Shown: positions 1-5,185 of the stretch, one piece after another
Layout: every line of letters begins with the position of its first letter
Numbering within the stretch: the stretch's first letter is position 1
Source of the DNA: Gemmatimonadota bacterium
GTDB taxonomy: Bacteria; Gemmatimonadota; Gemmatimonadetes; Gemmatimonadales; GWC2-71-9
Length of the DNA: 9,521 bases
Direction of reading: 5' to 3'
NCBI GenBank assembly: GCA_016880225.1
Contig: JAEHDT010000015.1
Location: 1 to 9,521 of the forward strand
Translations under genes and position numbers: made by a program
Notes under the pieces: model-generated
What the model saw: only the letters and a program-made list of their open reading frames with translations
The model's database searches: none
Told to the model about the DNA's origin: nothing

Positions 1-225
1 ACTACCGCCTACATCCCACGACCTCCCGCGCGCGACGCCACGCACCGACATCCGTGCTTACAAGGATTGTGCCGCACGGGCATCATCGGGAAATACTCGC
101 CGCAAAGGACCATGTTCCGATTATAGCAGACAGGCCCACGGGCGGTACTACCGGTTCGGACGGGGTTCCGGGTCCACCCGTTCGGGCGGGCGACACCGTG
201 GCATTTCGACGGGAGGGCGGGCACA
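1..225. other. Intergenic region at left edge, no supported gene
   Basis: I find no reading frame here with both a plausible start signal and protein-like composition. The frames that do stay open look like shadows created by high GC. The stretch around 85-130 is noticeably more AT-rich than its surroundings and contains a promoter-like element on the minus strand, listed separately. From about 140 to 200 the sequence is G/C-rich with short repeats: a TTCGGACGGG/TTCGGGCGGG direct repeat and a CGGTA/TACCG inverted repeat. I could assign these no function. The region probably holds divergent promoters for the 126-residue gene to the right and for an unseen gene to the left. Confidence 0.5.
120..128 (-). 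promoter_or_regulatory. Extended -10 promoter element (TGCTATAAT), firing leftward
   Basis: Read on the minus strand, positions 128 to 120 spell TGCTATAAT. This is a perfect sigma-70 -10 hexamer preceded by the TGn extension. No good -35 box lies 16-18 bases upstream (about 142-149), but extended -10 promoters often do without one. Transcription would begin near position 113 and run out of the left edge, so the gene it serves is not visible. No start codon with an open frame of useful length follows before base 1, which would imply a leader longer than about 110 bases. Confidence 0.4.
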
Positions 226-606
226 TTGAGGCGCGTGGCGTCCGCTCCTGAGGGTCCGGCACGGTGGGCGCGTCTGCGGCAGGACGTGCGGAGCGTGTTG
301 CGTCGCGGCGCCTGGTACCGGGTGCTCTCCCTCGGCCCCGAGGAGGCCGTGCTCGACGTGGACAACGCGCCGGTGCGGATCGTCCGGGTGCACCTGGAGG
401 TGACCGAGGTCCGCCCCAACCGCTGGACCATTGTGCCGCGGCCGCGCGGGGCGGAGCACGTGCCCGAAAGCTGGGGAGAGTTCTACCTGGTGTGCCCGGG
501 CTGCGCGGCGCGGGCGCCGGCCGGCCGGCCGCCGGGCGCGAAGCGGTGCACGCGTTGCGAGCAATCGTTCGAGGTGGCGTGGGAGGAGCGCTACCTCAGG
601 GACTAG
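226..606 (+). CDS. Hypothetical protein with C-terminal zinc ribbon
   Basis: A 126-residue protein of unknown function. The C-terminal part has two Cys pairs, C90-x-x-C93 and C108-x-x-C111, separated by 14 residues. This spacing is typical of a zinc-ribbon knuckle that binds one zinc ion. The N-terminal half (about residues 28-75) is rich in alternating Val, Arg and aromatic residues and looks like a small beta-barrel or PilZ-like fold, but I cannot name a family. There is no signal peptide or membrane segment, so it is probably cytoplasmic. The start is TTG at 226, preceded by GGGAGG at 211-216 with 9 bases of spacing. No other start codon occurs in frame between the upstream stop at 124 and this TTG. 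The stop lies three bases before the 3' end of the opposite-strand tRNA-Leu. Similar short zinc-ribbon proteins are, as I recall, common hypotheticals in Gemmatimonadota, but no role is known to me. Confidence 0.72.
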   Translation: MRRVASAPEGPARWARLRQDVRSVLRRGAWYRVLSLGPEEAVLDVDNAPVRIVRVHLEVTEVRPNRWTIVPRPRGAEHVPESWGEFYLVCPGCAARAPAGRPPGAKRCTRCEQSFEVAWEERYLRD

Positions 607-609
607 CCA

Positions 610-691
610 TGCGACCGGAGGGACTCGAACCCCCACGGGTTGCCCCACAGGATCCTAAGTCCTGCGCGTCTACCAGTTCCGCCACGGTCGC
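610..691 (-). tRNA. tRNA-Leu (anticodon UAG)
   Basis: The minus strand folds as a complete class II tRNA of 82 nt. The acceptor stem GCGACCG (691-685) pairs with CGGTCGC (617-611), with discriminator A at 610. The anticodon stem is CAGGA/TCCTG, enclosing the loop CTTAGGA, which gives anticodon TAG and reads CUA and other CUN codons. The long variable arm (TGGGGCAACCCGT) is characteristic of tRNA-Leu. The T arm is GGGGG-TTCGAGT-CCCTC. The CCA end is not encoded, because the bases after the discriminator on the minus strand are TGG, so CCA must be added by nucleotidyltransferase. The 3' end converges with the 126-residue gene, which stops at 606. An HExxE-type protein gene lies upstream on the same strand. 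Confidence 0.96.
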
Positions 692-699
692 TTCAAGGC

Positions 700-730
700 A
701 AAATACGTCGAACCAGGACGTCGAGCACAA
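700..730 (-). promoter_or_regulatory. Candidate promoter for the tRNA-Leu gene
   Basis: On the minus strand a TTGTGC box (730-725) and a TATTTT box (705-700) are separated by 19 bases. The -10 box ends 8 bases before the mature tRNA 5' end, so the transcript would start at or next to the mature end. The TATTTT segment is clearly AT-rich against its surroundings. The 19-base spacer is longer than the preferred 17, so this is tentative. The tRNA could instead be co-transcribed with the upstream coding gene, although a strong hairpin lies between them. Confidence 0.3.
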
Positions 731-743
731 GGCGTCACGCAGA

Positions 744-781
744 GGCGCCCGGCGGAGGACTAGCGCAGCCGCCGGGACGCC
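744..781 (-). other. Strong GC hairpin spanning the stop codon of the HExxE-type protein gene
   Basis: Positions 744-755 pair with 769-781 to give a 12-bp stem that is entirely G-C except for one bulged A at 777. The loop is 13 bases and contains the gene's TAG stop (minus strand, 762-760). No run of T follows on the minus strand, so it is not a canonical intrinsic terminator. It could act as a Rho-assisted or stabilising 3' structure at the end of the upstream message, separating it from the tRNA gene. A 10-base perfect palindrome, CCGCATGCGG, lies immediately beside it at 781-790. Confidence 0.45.
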
Positions 782-1497
782 CGCATGCGGCGCGTCCTGC
801 CGCGATAGGTGCTGCGGTGACCGCGCCGGTCCTCGCGCGCGAAGCGCTTCGCCTTGGCCGGCGACCCGAAGATCTGGGTCCACTGGCCGTCCTTGAAGAC
901 GCTCATGTAGCCGCCGCTCAGGATCTGGAACGGCCGGGTGACCTTCTTCTCGTGATCAAACTGGGCCGAGCCCGGCTTGCGGAATCCCTCGAACCACGCG
1001 GGGTACACGAAGTCGCTCATCGCGATCCCACTGATCGAGAACTCGATCTCCTCCACGGCGTCGGCGGTCTCGTAGGCGTAGAACACGTTCCCCGGACCCG
1101 TGGCCGCGAGGTTGATGGCCGGATCCACGAGCATCTCCGCCAGCTCGTGGCACGCCGTGACGCTCACCTTCTGGCCCACGGCGAGCGTGCTCTTCACGAA
1201 CACCTTGGAGAGCGGCAGGCCGTCGGGCGTGAGATCGTGATAACCGAGCGCGTTGGCGACGTCGGCGTCGTCCAGGAACGCGAGCGCCCACGCGTCCTTC
1301 CGGAACGTCGTCGCTTTGACGAGCTTCGCCGGCGTGCCCCACACTGGGACGAAGTGGTCGTCCACGAAGGTTTGCAGGACGGCGAGCAGCCGGTCGAAGT
1401 CCACGCCCAGGTCCGCCGTAGCGCTGTTGAAACAGGCGATCGTGGGGATCTGGCCGTGGTCGAACGCGGCGGCGATGAAGCGGGAGCGGGCGGTCAT
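760..1497 (-). CDS. Uncharacterised protein with HExxE motif and arginine-rich tail
   Basis: A 245-residue protein whose reaction is unknown. The middle has an LGYHD segment (84-88) and then ACHELAEMLVDP (115-126), in which H117, E118 and E121 form an HExxE motif. HExxE resembles the zinc-binding helix of some metalloproteases. Related uncharacterised bacterial proteins that I recall carry the same layout: an FGPIWG-like segment, LGYHD, then SHExxE...DP. Here the first element is FVPVWG (49-54). That protease activity exists is inference only. No signal peptide or membrane segment is evident. Residues 215-245 contain 13 Arg and 2 Lys, a disordered basic tail that could bind nucleic acid. The start is ATG at 1497, with GGAGG at 1515-1511 on the minus strand. 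The 13-base spacing is long, and the ribosome binding site can pair with CCTCC just before the ATG. The gene is divergent from the PQQ dehydrogenase gene, with 147 bases between the starts. Confidence 0.8.
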   Translation of the reverse strand: MTARSRFIAAAFDHGQIPTIACFNSATADLGVDFDRLLAVLQTFVDDHFVPVWGTPAKLVKATTFRKDAWALAFLDDADVANALGYHDLTPDGLPLSKVFVKSTLAVGQKVSVTACHELAEMLVDPAINLAATGPGNVFYAYETADAVEEIEFSISGIAMSDFVYPAWFEGFRKPGSAQFDHEKKVTRPFQILSGGYMSVFKDGQWTQIFGSPAKAKRFAREDRRGHRSTYRGRTRRMRASRRLR

Positions 1498-1515
1498 GGA
1501 GGTCCGAGAGCCTCC
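1498..1515 (-). promoter_or_regulatory. Hairpin masking the ribosome binding site of the HExxE-type protein gene
   Basis: In the mRNA orientation the leader reads GGAGG-CTCTCGGA-CCTCC directly followed by ATG. GGAGG (1515-1511) is the only good Shine-Dalgarno candidate. It is perfectly complementary to CCTCC (1502-1498), giving a 5-bp all-GC stem with an 8-base loop that would hide the site. This could keep translation low unless a ribosome, protein or small RNA opens it. The stem is short, and chance occurrence in GC-rich DNA is possible. Confidence 0.35.
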
Positions 1516-1644
1516 GAAAATCTAACCGTCAGCGCCGCTTCAAGTAGTGCTCATCCCAGGCGCCGCTGCGCGCCCGCGACAGGCCCCGAAACGCAGTCCC
1601 GGTGGATCGCGTAGGGCCGCCACACCCACTACGCCGGAGGACGC

Positions 1645-3585
1645 TTGAACCCCGCCCCGCTCGTCCTCGCGCTCGTCCTCTTGCAGGCACCTGGCGACTG
1701 GCCTGCCTACGGCCGCGACGCGGGCGGCAGCCGCTACTCACCGCTCGCCGAGATCACGCGCGCCAACGTCGGCCGGCTCGCCGTGGCATGGACCTACCGC
1801 ACGGGCGAGACCGATCCGCGCTTCAAGACCGAGAAGCGGACCGCCTTCGAGGCCACGCCCCTGGTTGTGGACGGGACGATGTACGTGGGCACGCCGCTCG
1901 GACGTGTGATCGCCCTCGATCCGGCCACGGGGCGCGAGCGCTGGGTGTTCGATCCCAAGATCAAGCGCGACGTGACCTACGGCGATTTCGCCAGCCGCGG
2001 CGTCTCCACTTGGCTCGACGGGTCCGCTCCGGCCGGAGCGGTCTGTCGCCGGCGCATCCTCGTCGCCACCGCGCAGTCGCAACTGTTCGCGCTCGACGCG
2101 CAGGACGGCCGGCCGTGCGCCGGATTCGGTCGCGACGGGATGGTCGATCTCGTGGCGGGCCTCCGGATCGCGCCGTTCGAGCCGGCTGCCTACTCCATCA
2201 CCTCACCGCCCCTGGTCGTGAACGGACTCGTCGTCACCGGCTCGTCGGTCGCCGACAACAGCCGGCCCAACCCGGCGAGCGGTGAGGTGCGCGCGTACGA
2301 CGCGCGCACGGGCGCCTTGAAATGGACGTGGGACCCGATCCCTCAGGATCCTCGGGATCCGGCGTACAACGAGTGGCGCGGCGCGATGGCCCAGAAGAGC
2401 GGTGCCGCCAACGCCTGGTCGGTGCTCGCGGCCGACCCGGAGCGCGACCTCGTTTTCGTGCCCACCGGCAGCGCGGCTCCCGATTACTACGGGGTGATGC
2501 GCCTGGGCGACAATCGCTACGCGAACTCGATCGTGGCGCTGCGCGCCTCCACGGGCATGGTGGTCTGGGCGTTTCAAACGGTGCATCACGATCTCTGGGA
2601 CTACGACAACGCCTCGCCGCCTGCGCTCGTCACCGTCACGGCGCGCGGCGTCGCCATCCCTGCCGTGCTGCAGGCGAACAAGAACAGCATGCTGTACGTG
2701 CTGGACCGGACGTCCGGCCGGCCGATCTTCCCGGTGGAGGAGCGTCCGGTGCCCCCGAGCGACATCCCCGGTGAGCAGGCGTCTCCGACTCAGCCCTTCA
2801 CGATGGTGACGCCGCCGCTCAGTCCGCACCGGCTCGCGCTCGACGAGGTGTGGGGACCGAGCGACGCGGATCGCGCCGCGTGTCACGCCGCCATCGGCGG
2901 CCTCCGGAACGAAGGCATCTTCACGCCGCCCAGCATCCAAGGAACGCTCGTGATGCCGTCGAACATCGGTGGGGCACACTGGGGCGGCGTCGCCGTGGAC
3001 CCGGTTCGACAGATCGCCGTGGTGCCGGTGAACCGGCTCGCCGCGGTGGTACAGCTCATCCCGCGCGACCGCTTCGACCACGAGCGGTCCCTGGCCGAGG
3101 ACAAGCGTCTGGGATACGACTACGAGTACAACATGATGCGCGGCACCCCCTACGTGATGCGGCGCCGCATTCTCCTTGGCCCGTCGGGCCTGCCGTGCAC
3201 CGCGCCGCCGTTCGGCACGTTAGTCGCGATCGACCTGAAGACCGGGCGCCGTCTGTGGGACGTGCCGCTGGGCTTGCCGACGCGTCTCCTGCCGCCGGAC
3301 CAGGCGGCGAAGGCTCCGGCCGAGTGGGGTTCGCCCAATCTGGGCGGGCCGATCGTGACCGCGGGCGGCGTGGTGTTCATCGCGGCGGCGCTCGACCGCT
3401 GGCTCCACGCGTACGACATCGAGACCGGGCGGGAGCTGTGGCGAGGCCCGCTGCCCGAGAGCGGCAAGGCCACTCCGATGACCTATCGGCTGGCGTCCGG
3501 TGAGCAGTACGTGGCGATCGCGGTGGGGGGCGGCGGAGCCTGGGGCGTGGGAGACTACGTCGTGACGTTCCGCCTCGGTCGCTAA
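1645..3585 (+). CDS. PQQ-dependent dehydrogenase (soluble glucose-dehydrogenase type)
   Basis: A 646-residue quinoprotein dehydrogenase, expected to oxidise an alcohol or sugar (glucose, quinate or similar) in the periplasm and pass electrons to the respiratory chain. It contains repeated propeller-blade motifs of the form A-x-D-x-x-T-G-x-x-x-W: LDPATGRERW (91-100), YDARTGALKW (218-227), LRASTGMVVW (299-308), IDLKTGRRLW (529-538) and YDIETGRELW (590-599). HHDLWDYD occupies 314-321. D319 and K346 are 27 residues apart, the same spacing as the E. coli Gcd catalytic pair D466/K493, so I take them as equivalents. The five N-terminal membrane spans of Gcd are absent, and no haem-binding CxxCH is present. 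The start is TTG at 1645 with CGGAGG at 1635-1640. Spacing is only 4 bases, but the in-frame stop at 1612 leaves no alternative. The hydrophobic N-terminus (residues 5-14) looks like a short signal peptide without the usual Lys/Arg. No PQQ-synthesis or cytochrome gene is nearby. The substrate cannot be assigned from sequence. Confidence 0.9.
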   Translation: MNPAPLVLALVLLQAPGDWPAYGRDAGGSRYSPLAEITRANVGRLAVAWTYRTGETDPRFKTEKRTAFEATPLVVDGTMYVGTPLGRVIALDPATGRERWVFDPKIKRDVTYGDFASRGVSTWLDGSAPAGAVCRRRILVATAQSQLFALDAQDGRPCAGFGRDGMVDLVAGLRIAPFEPAAYSITSPPLVVNGLVVTGSSVADNSRPNPASGEVRAYDARTGALKWTWDPIPQDPRDPAYNEWRGAMAQKSGAANAWSVLAADPERDLVFVPTGSAAPDYYGVMRLGDNRYANSIVALRASTGMVVWAFQTVHHDLWDYDNASPPALVTVTARGVAIPAVLQANKNSMLYVLDRTSGRPIFPVEERPVPPSDIPGEQASPTQPFTMVTPPLSPHRLALDEVWGPSDADRAACHAAIGGLRNEGIFTPPSIQGTLVMPSNIGGAHWGGVAVDPVRQIAVVPVNRLAAVVQLIPRDRFDHERSLAEDKRLGYDYEYNMMRGTPYVMRRRILLGPSGLPCTAPPFGTLVAIDLKTGRRLWDVPLGLPTRLLPPDQAAKAPAEWGSPNLGGPIVTAGGVVFIAAALDRWLHAYDIETGRELWRGPLPESGKATPMTYRLASGEQYVAIAVGGGGAWGVGDYVVTFRLGR

Positions 3586-4919
3586 TGCCATAGGTGCCAC
3601 AGCGTGTAGATCAGGAGCCCCACTAGGCCGCCCACCAGCGTGCCGTTGATGCGCACGAACTGGAGGTCCCGCCCCACCGCCAGCTCGAAGCGGCGCGACG
3701 TCGCGTCCGGGTCCCAACCGGCGACGGTTTGGGCGATCAAGTCGCCGATCTCGTGGCGGTAGCGCTCCACCACCGTGGCCGCGACGTCCACCACCAGCTC
3801 GTCGATCTCGGCGAGCAGGGCGTCGTTGCCGAGCAGCGCCGTGCCGAACGAGCTCAGGCCGCGCTCGATGGGCGTGGGCGCCGTGCCGTCGTCGCGCGCG
3901 GCGTAGCCGACGATGGCGCGCCGTGTGGCCTCCCACAGGCGGGCTGAGAGATCGGCGACCGACGGGTCCGCGAGCCACTCTTCTTTCATCGCCTCCGCCT
4001 TGGCGATCACGTCGGGCGAGGTCTGCAGGCGGTAGACGAAGTCGCGCAGCGCCGCGTCGAACGCGGTGCGCAGCGGGTGGCCGGGGTCGGCGCCGATGGC
4101 CCGCAACAGCTGCTCGGTCACCTCGATGATGCGCTGGTAGATCTTGTCGTCCACAATGCCCGGCACCCACCACGGACTCTCGGCCCGCACCCGTTCCCGG
4201 ATGTACTCCCGGCTGTCGGAAATCGTCTGGGCGGCGAGCCGCACGGCCTCGTTCAAGAATCCCTGGTGGCGGTCGCCCTCGAGCACCAGCGCCAGCGCCC
4301 GGCCCAGCGCCGGCGCGACGCGGGTGGCCCGCACGCGGGCGCTCACCACCTGGCGCACCAGGTCGCGCGCCTCGTCGTCGGGAAGCGCTTCGAGCGTCTT
4401 GGCGAGGCCGCCCGCCACCTGGCGCGCCATCTGGCGGCTGTGCACGGGGTCTGAGAGCCAGCGGGCGGCGCGCTCGGCGGGGCGCACCGCGCGCAGGTTG
4501 GCGGCGATCACCTCGTGCGACAGGAAATGGTTCTGCACGAAGGTGCCGAGGATGCGTCCGATCCGCTCCTTGCGGGTCGCCACGATGGCGGTGTGGGGGA
4601 TCGGCAGGCCGAGGGGATGGCGAAACAGCGCGGTGACGGCGAACCAGTCGGCCAGGCCACCGACGAGCGACGCCTCTGCCGTGGCGCGCACGTAGCCGAG
4701 CCAGGGGTAGACGCCCTCGAAGTAGCCGGCCACGCCGAACACGAGGGCGGCGAGCGCCAGCATGCCGGTCGCCCGCCGCTTCATCGTGTCGAGCTGCGCC
4801 TGGCGCGTCGCGTCGTCGGGACGCGACCAGGCAGGGGTGGAGGCGGGGAGCGGGGCGGGCGCCTGGGTCATCAGGGCAAGATAATGTCCTTTACGAAATC
4901 CTAATGCGTCCGGCCGCAC
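3582..4919 (-). CDS. DUF445 (YjiN-like) membrane protein
   Basis: A 445-residue member of the DUF445 family, whose biochemical role is unknown. An N-terminal membrane segment (about 51-70) is followed by the conserved family signature starting GGLADWFAVTALFRHPLG (87-104) and ending TRKERIG (115-121). A long, mostly helical, charged domain comes next (about 125-415). A second conserved block, GRDLQFVRINGTLVGGLVG (416-434), leads into the C-terminal membrane span, which ends at the last residue. Two anchors flanking a soluble helical body is the usual family architecture. The start is uncertain. GTG at 4919 has AAGGAAGG at 4934-4927 with 7 bases of spacing. The alternative, ATG at 4871, would remove 16 codons that are unusually AT-rich (they include TTA, TTT, AAA, TAT and CTT) and look non-coding, but it has no good ribosome binding site. 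The gene ends with a 4-base overlap of the PQQ dehydrogenase stop. Its start is divergent from the kdp operon, which suggests a shared control region. Confidence 0.92.
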   Translation of the reverse strand: MRPDALGFRKGHYLALMTQAPAPLPASTPAWSRPDDATRQAQLDTMKRRATGMLALAALVFGVAGYFEGVYPWLGYVRATAEASLVGGLADWFAVTALFRHPLGLPIPHTAIVATRKERIGRILGTFVQNHFLSHEVIAANLRAVRPAERAARWLSDPVHSRQMARQVAGGLAKTLEALPDDEARDLVRQVVSARVRATRVAPALGRALALVLEGDRHQGFLNEAVRLAAQTISDSREYIRERVRAESPWWVPGIVDDKIYQRIIEVTEQLLRAIGADPGHPLRTAFDAALRDFVYRLQTSPDVIAKAEAMKEEWLADPSVADLSARLWEATRRAIVGYAARDDGTAPTPIERGLSSFGTALLGNDALLAEIDELVVDVAATVVERYRHEIGDLIAQTVAGWDPDATSRRFELAVGRDLQFVRINGTLVGGLVGLLIYTLWHLWH

Positions 4920-4981
4920 TCCGAAGCCTTCCTTAACGTCCCCGCCGCTATCGTCACTCCCTCAACGCGAGGAGATGACTC
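4875..4981. promoter_or_regulatory. Divergent control region between DUF445 gene and kdp operon
   Basis: Only 62 bases separate the GTG start of the DUF445 gene from the first kdp-side start codon, so the operon's promoter must lie here or slightly inside the DUF445 5' end. An AT-rich island at about 4879-4905 stands out. It contains GATAAT (4880-4885) on the plus strand and the overlapping CATTAT (4886-4881) on the minus strand. Both are -10-like, but neither has a convincing -35 partner. I cannot identify a KdpE-binding site or a riboswitch (for example a c-di-AMP type) by eye. Confidence 0.3.
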
Positions 4982-5098
4982 ATGCGGGACACAGCCTACG
5001 TCGCCCTCACGCTTGTGTTCTTTTGGTTGATGCTCGCCTACGTCCGTGGCGCGGAGCGGCTGGGCCACAGGCAGGATGGCGAGGAGCGAGCCCCATGA
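4982..5098 (+). CDS. Small single-span membrane protein upstream of kdpF
   Basis: A 38-residue peptide that begins the kdp operon. Residues 4-21 (starting TAYVALTLVFFWLMLAY) form one hydrophobic membrane helix. The hydrophilic tail after it starts VRGAERLGHRQDGEERAP, and its Arg residues right after the helix suggest that the C-terminus faces the cytoplasm. The start ATG at 4982 has GAGGAG at 4969-4974 with 7 bases of spacing, which is close to ideal. The stop TGA overlaps the kdpF ATG in an ATGA junction (5095-5098), so the two are probably translationally coupled. Similar short peptides with a hydrophobic helix followed by AYVRGxERL-like residues occur, as I recall, in front of kdpF in other bacteria and are usually unannotated or called hypothetical. 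A role as an extra Kdp subunit or stabiliser is inference. It is not KdpF itself, which follows. Confidence 0.75.
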   Translation: MRDTAYVALTLVFFWLMLAYVRGAERLGHRQDGEERAP

Positions 5099-5184
5099 CG
5101 CTGGACACGCTCATCGGCGGCCTCACCGCCGCGGCGATCCTCTTCTACCTGCTCTACACGCTGCTCCGCCCGGAGAAATTCTGA
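5095..5184 (+). CDS. kdpF: KdpF, small subunit of the Kdp potassium transporter
   Basis: A 29-residue single-span membrane peptide that associates with and stabilises the KdpFABC high-affinity potassium pump in the inner membrane. Residues 5-23 are hydrophobic, and it ends with RPEKF, the short charged tail typical of KdpF. Its length matches the E. coli protein (29 residues). The start ATG at 5095 has GAGGAG at 5081-5086 with 8 bases of spacing, and it overlaps the stop of the preceding small gene by four bases. An in-frame ATG at 4975 would give a 69-residue product. The added part is arginine-rich, not membrane-like, and would read through the preceding gene in another frame, so the short form is preferred. 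One base separates its stop from the kdpA start. Confidence 0.88.
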   Translation: MTLDTLIGGLTAAAILFYLLYTLLRPEKF

Positions 5185-5185
5185 G

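Noticed and set aside
9..431. Minus-strand frame of 140 residues with a cysteine-rich end
   Set aside because: There is no credible start signal, it is antisense to the zinc-ribbon gene over half its length, and composition is low-complexity Arg/Ser/Thr. The cysteines alone are not enough.
148..648. Minus-strand frame of 166 residues opposite the zinc-ribbon gene
   Set aside because: Composition is Arg/Pro/His-rich as expected for an antisense shadow, and it runs through the tRNA-Leu gene. The opposite frame has a good ribosome binding site and paired cysteines.
640..1614. Plus-strand frame of 324 residues opposite the HExxE-type protein gene
   Set aside because: It begins inside the tRNA gene, is Arg/Ala/Glu/His-rich without recognisable motifs, and mirrors a gene with conserved-looking motifs on the other strand.
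1529..1741. Minus-strand frame of 70 residues ending in DEHYLKRR, overlapping the PQQ dehydrogenase 5' end
   Set aside because: The end looks protein-like, but the rest is arginine-rich shadow sequence antisense to the dehydrogenase, with no ribosome binding site at its start.
3586..3640. Possible intrinsic terminator between the PQQ dehydrogenase and DUF445 genes
   Set aside because: The genes overlap at their stops, and I see no stem followed by a T-run on either strand.
4975..5184. Longer kdpF reading starting at ATG 4975 (69 residues)
   Set aside because: The additional 40 residues are not membrane-like, and the same DNA encodes a better small membrane protein in another frame with ideal spacing to GAGGAG. 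The 29-residue form matches KdpF.
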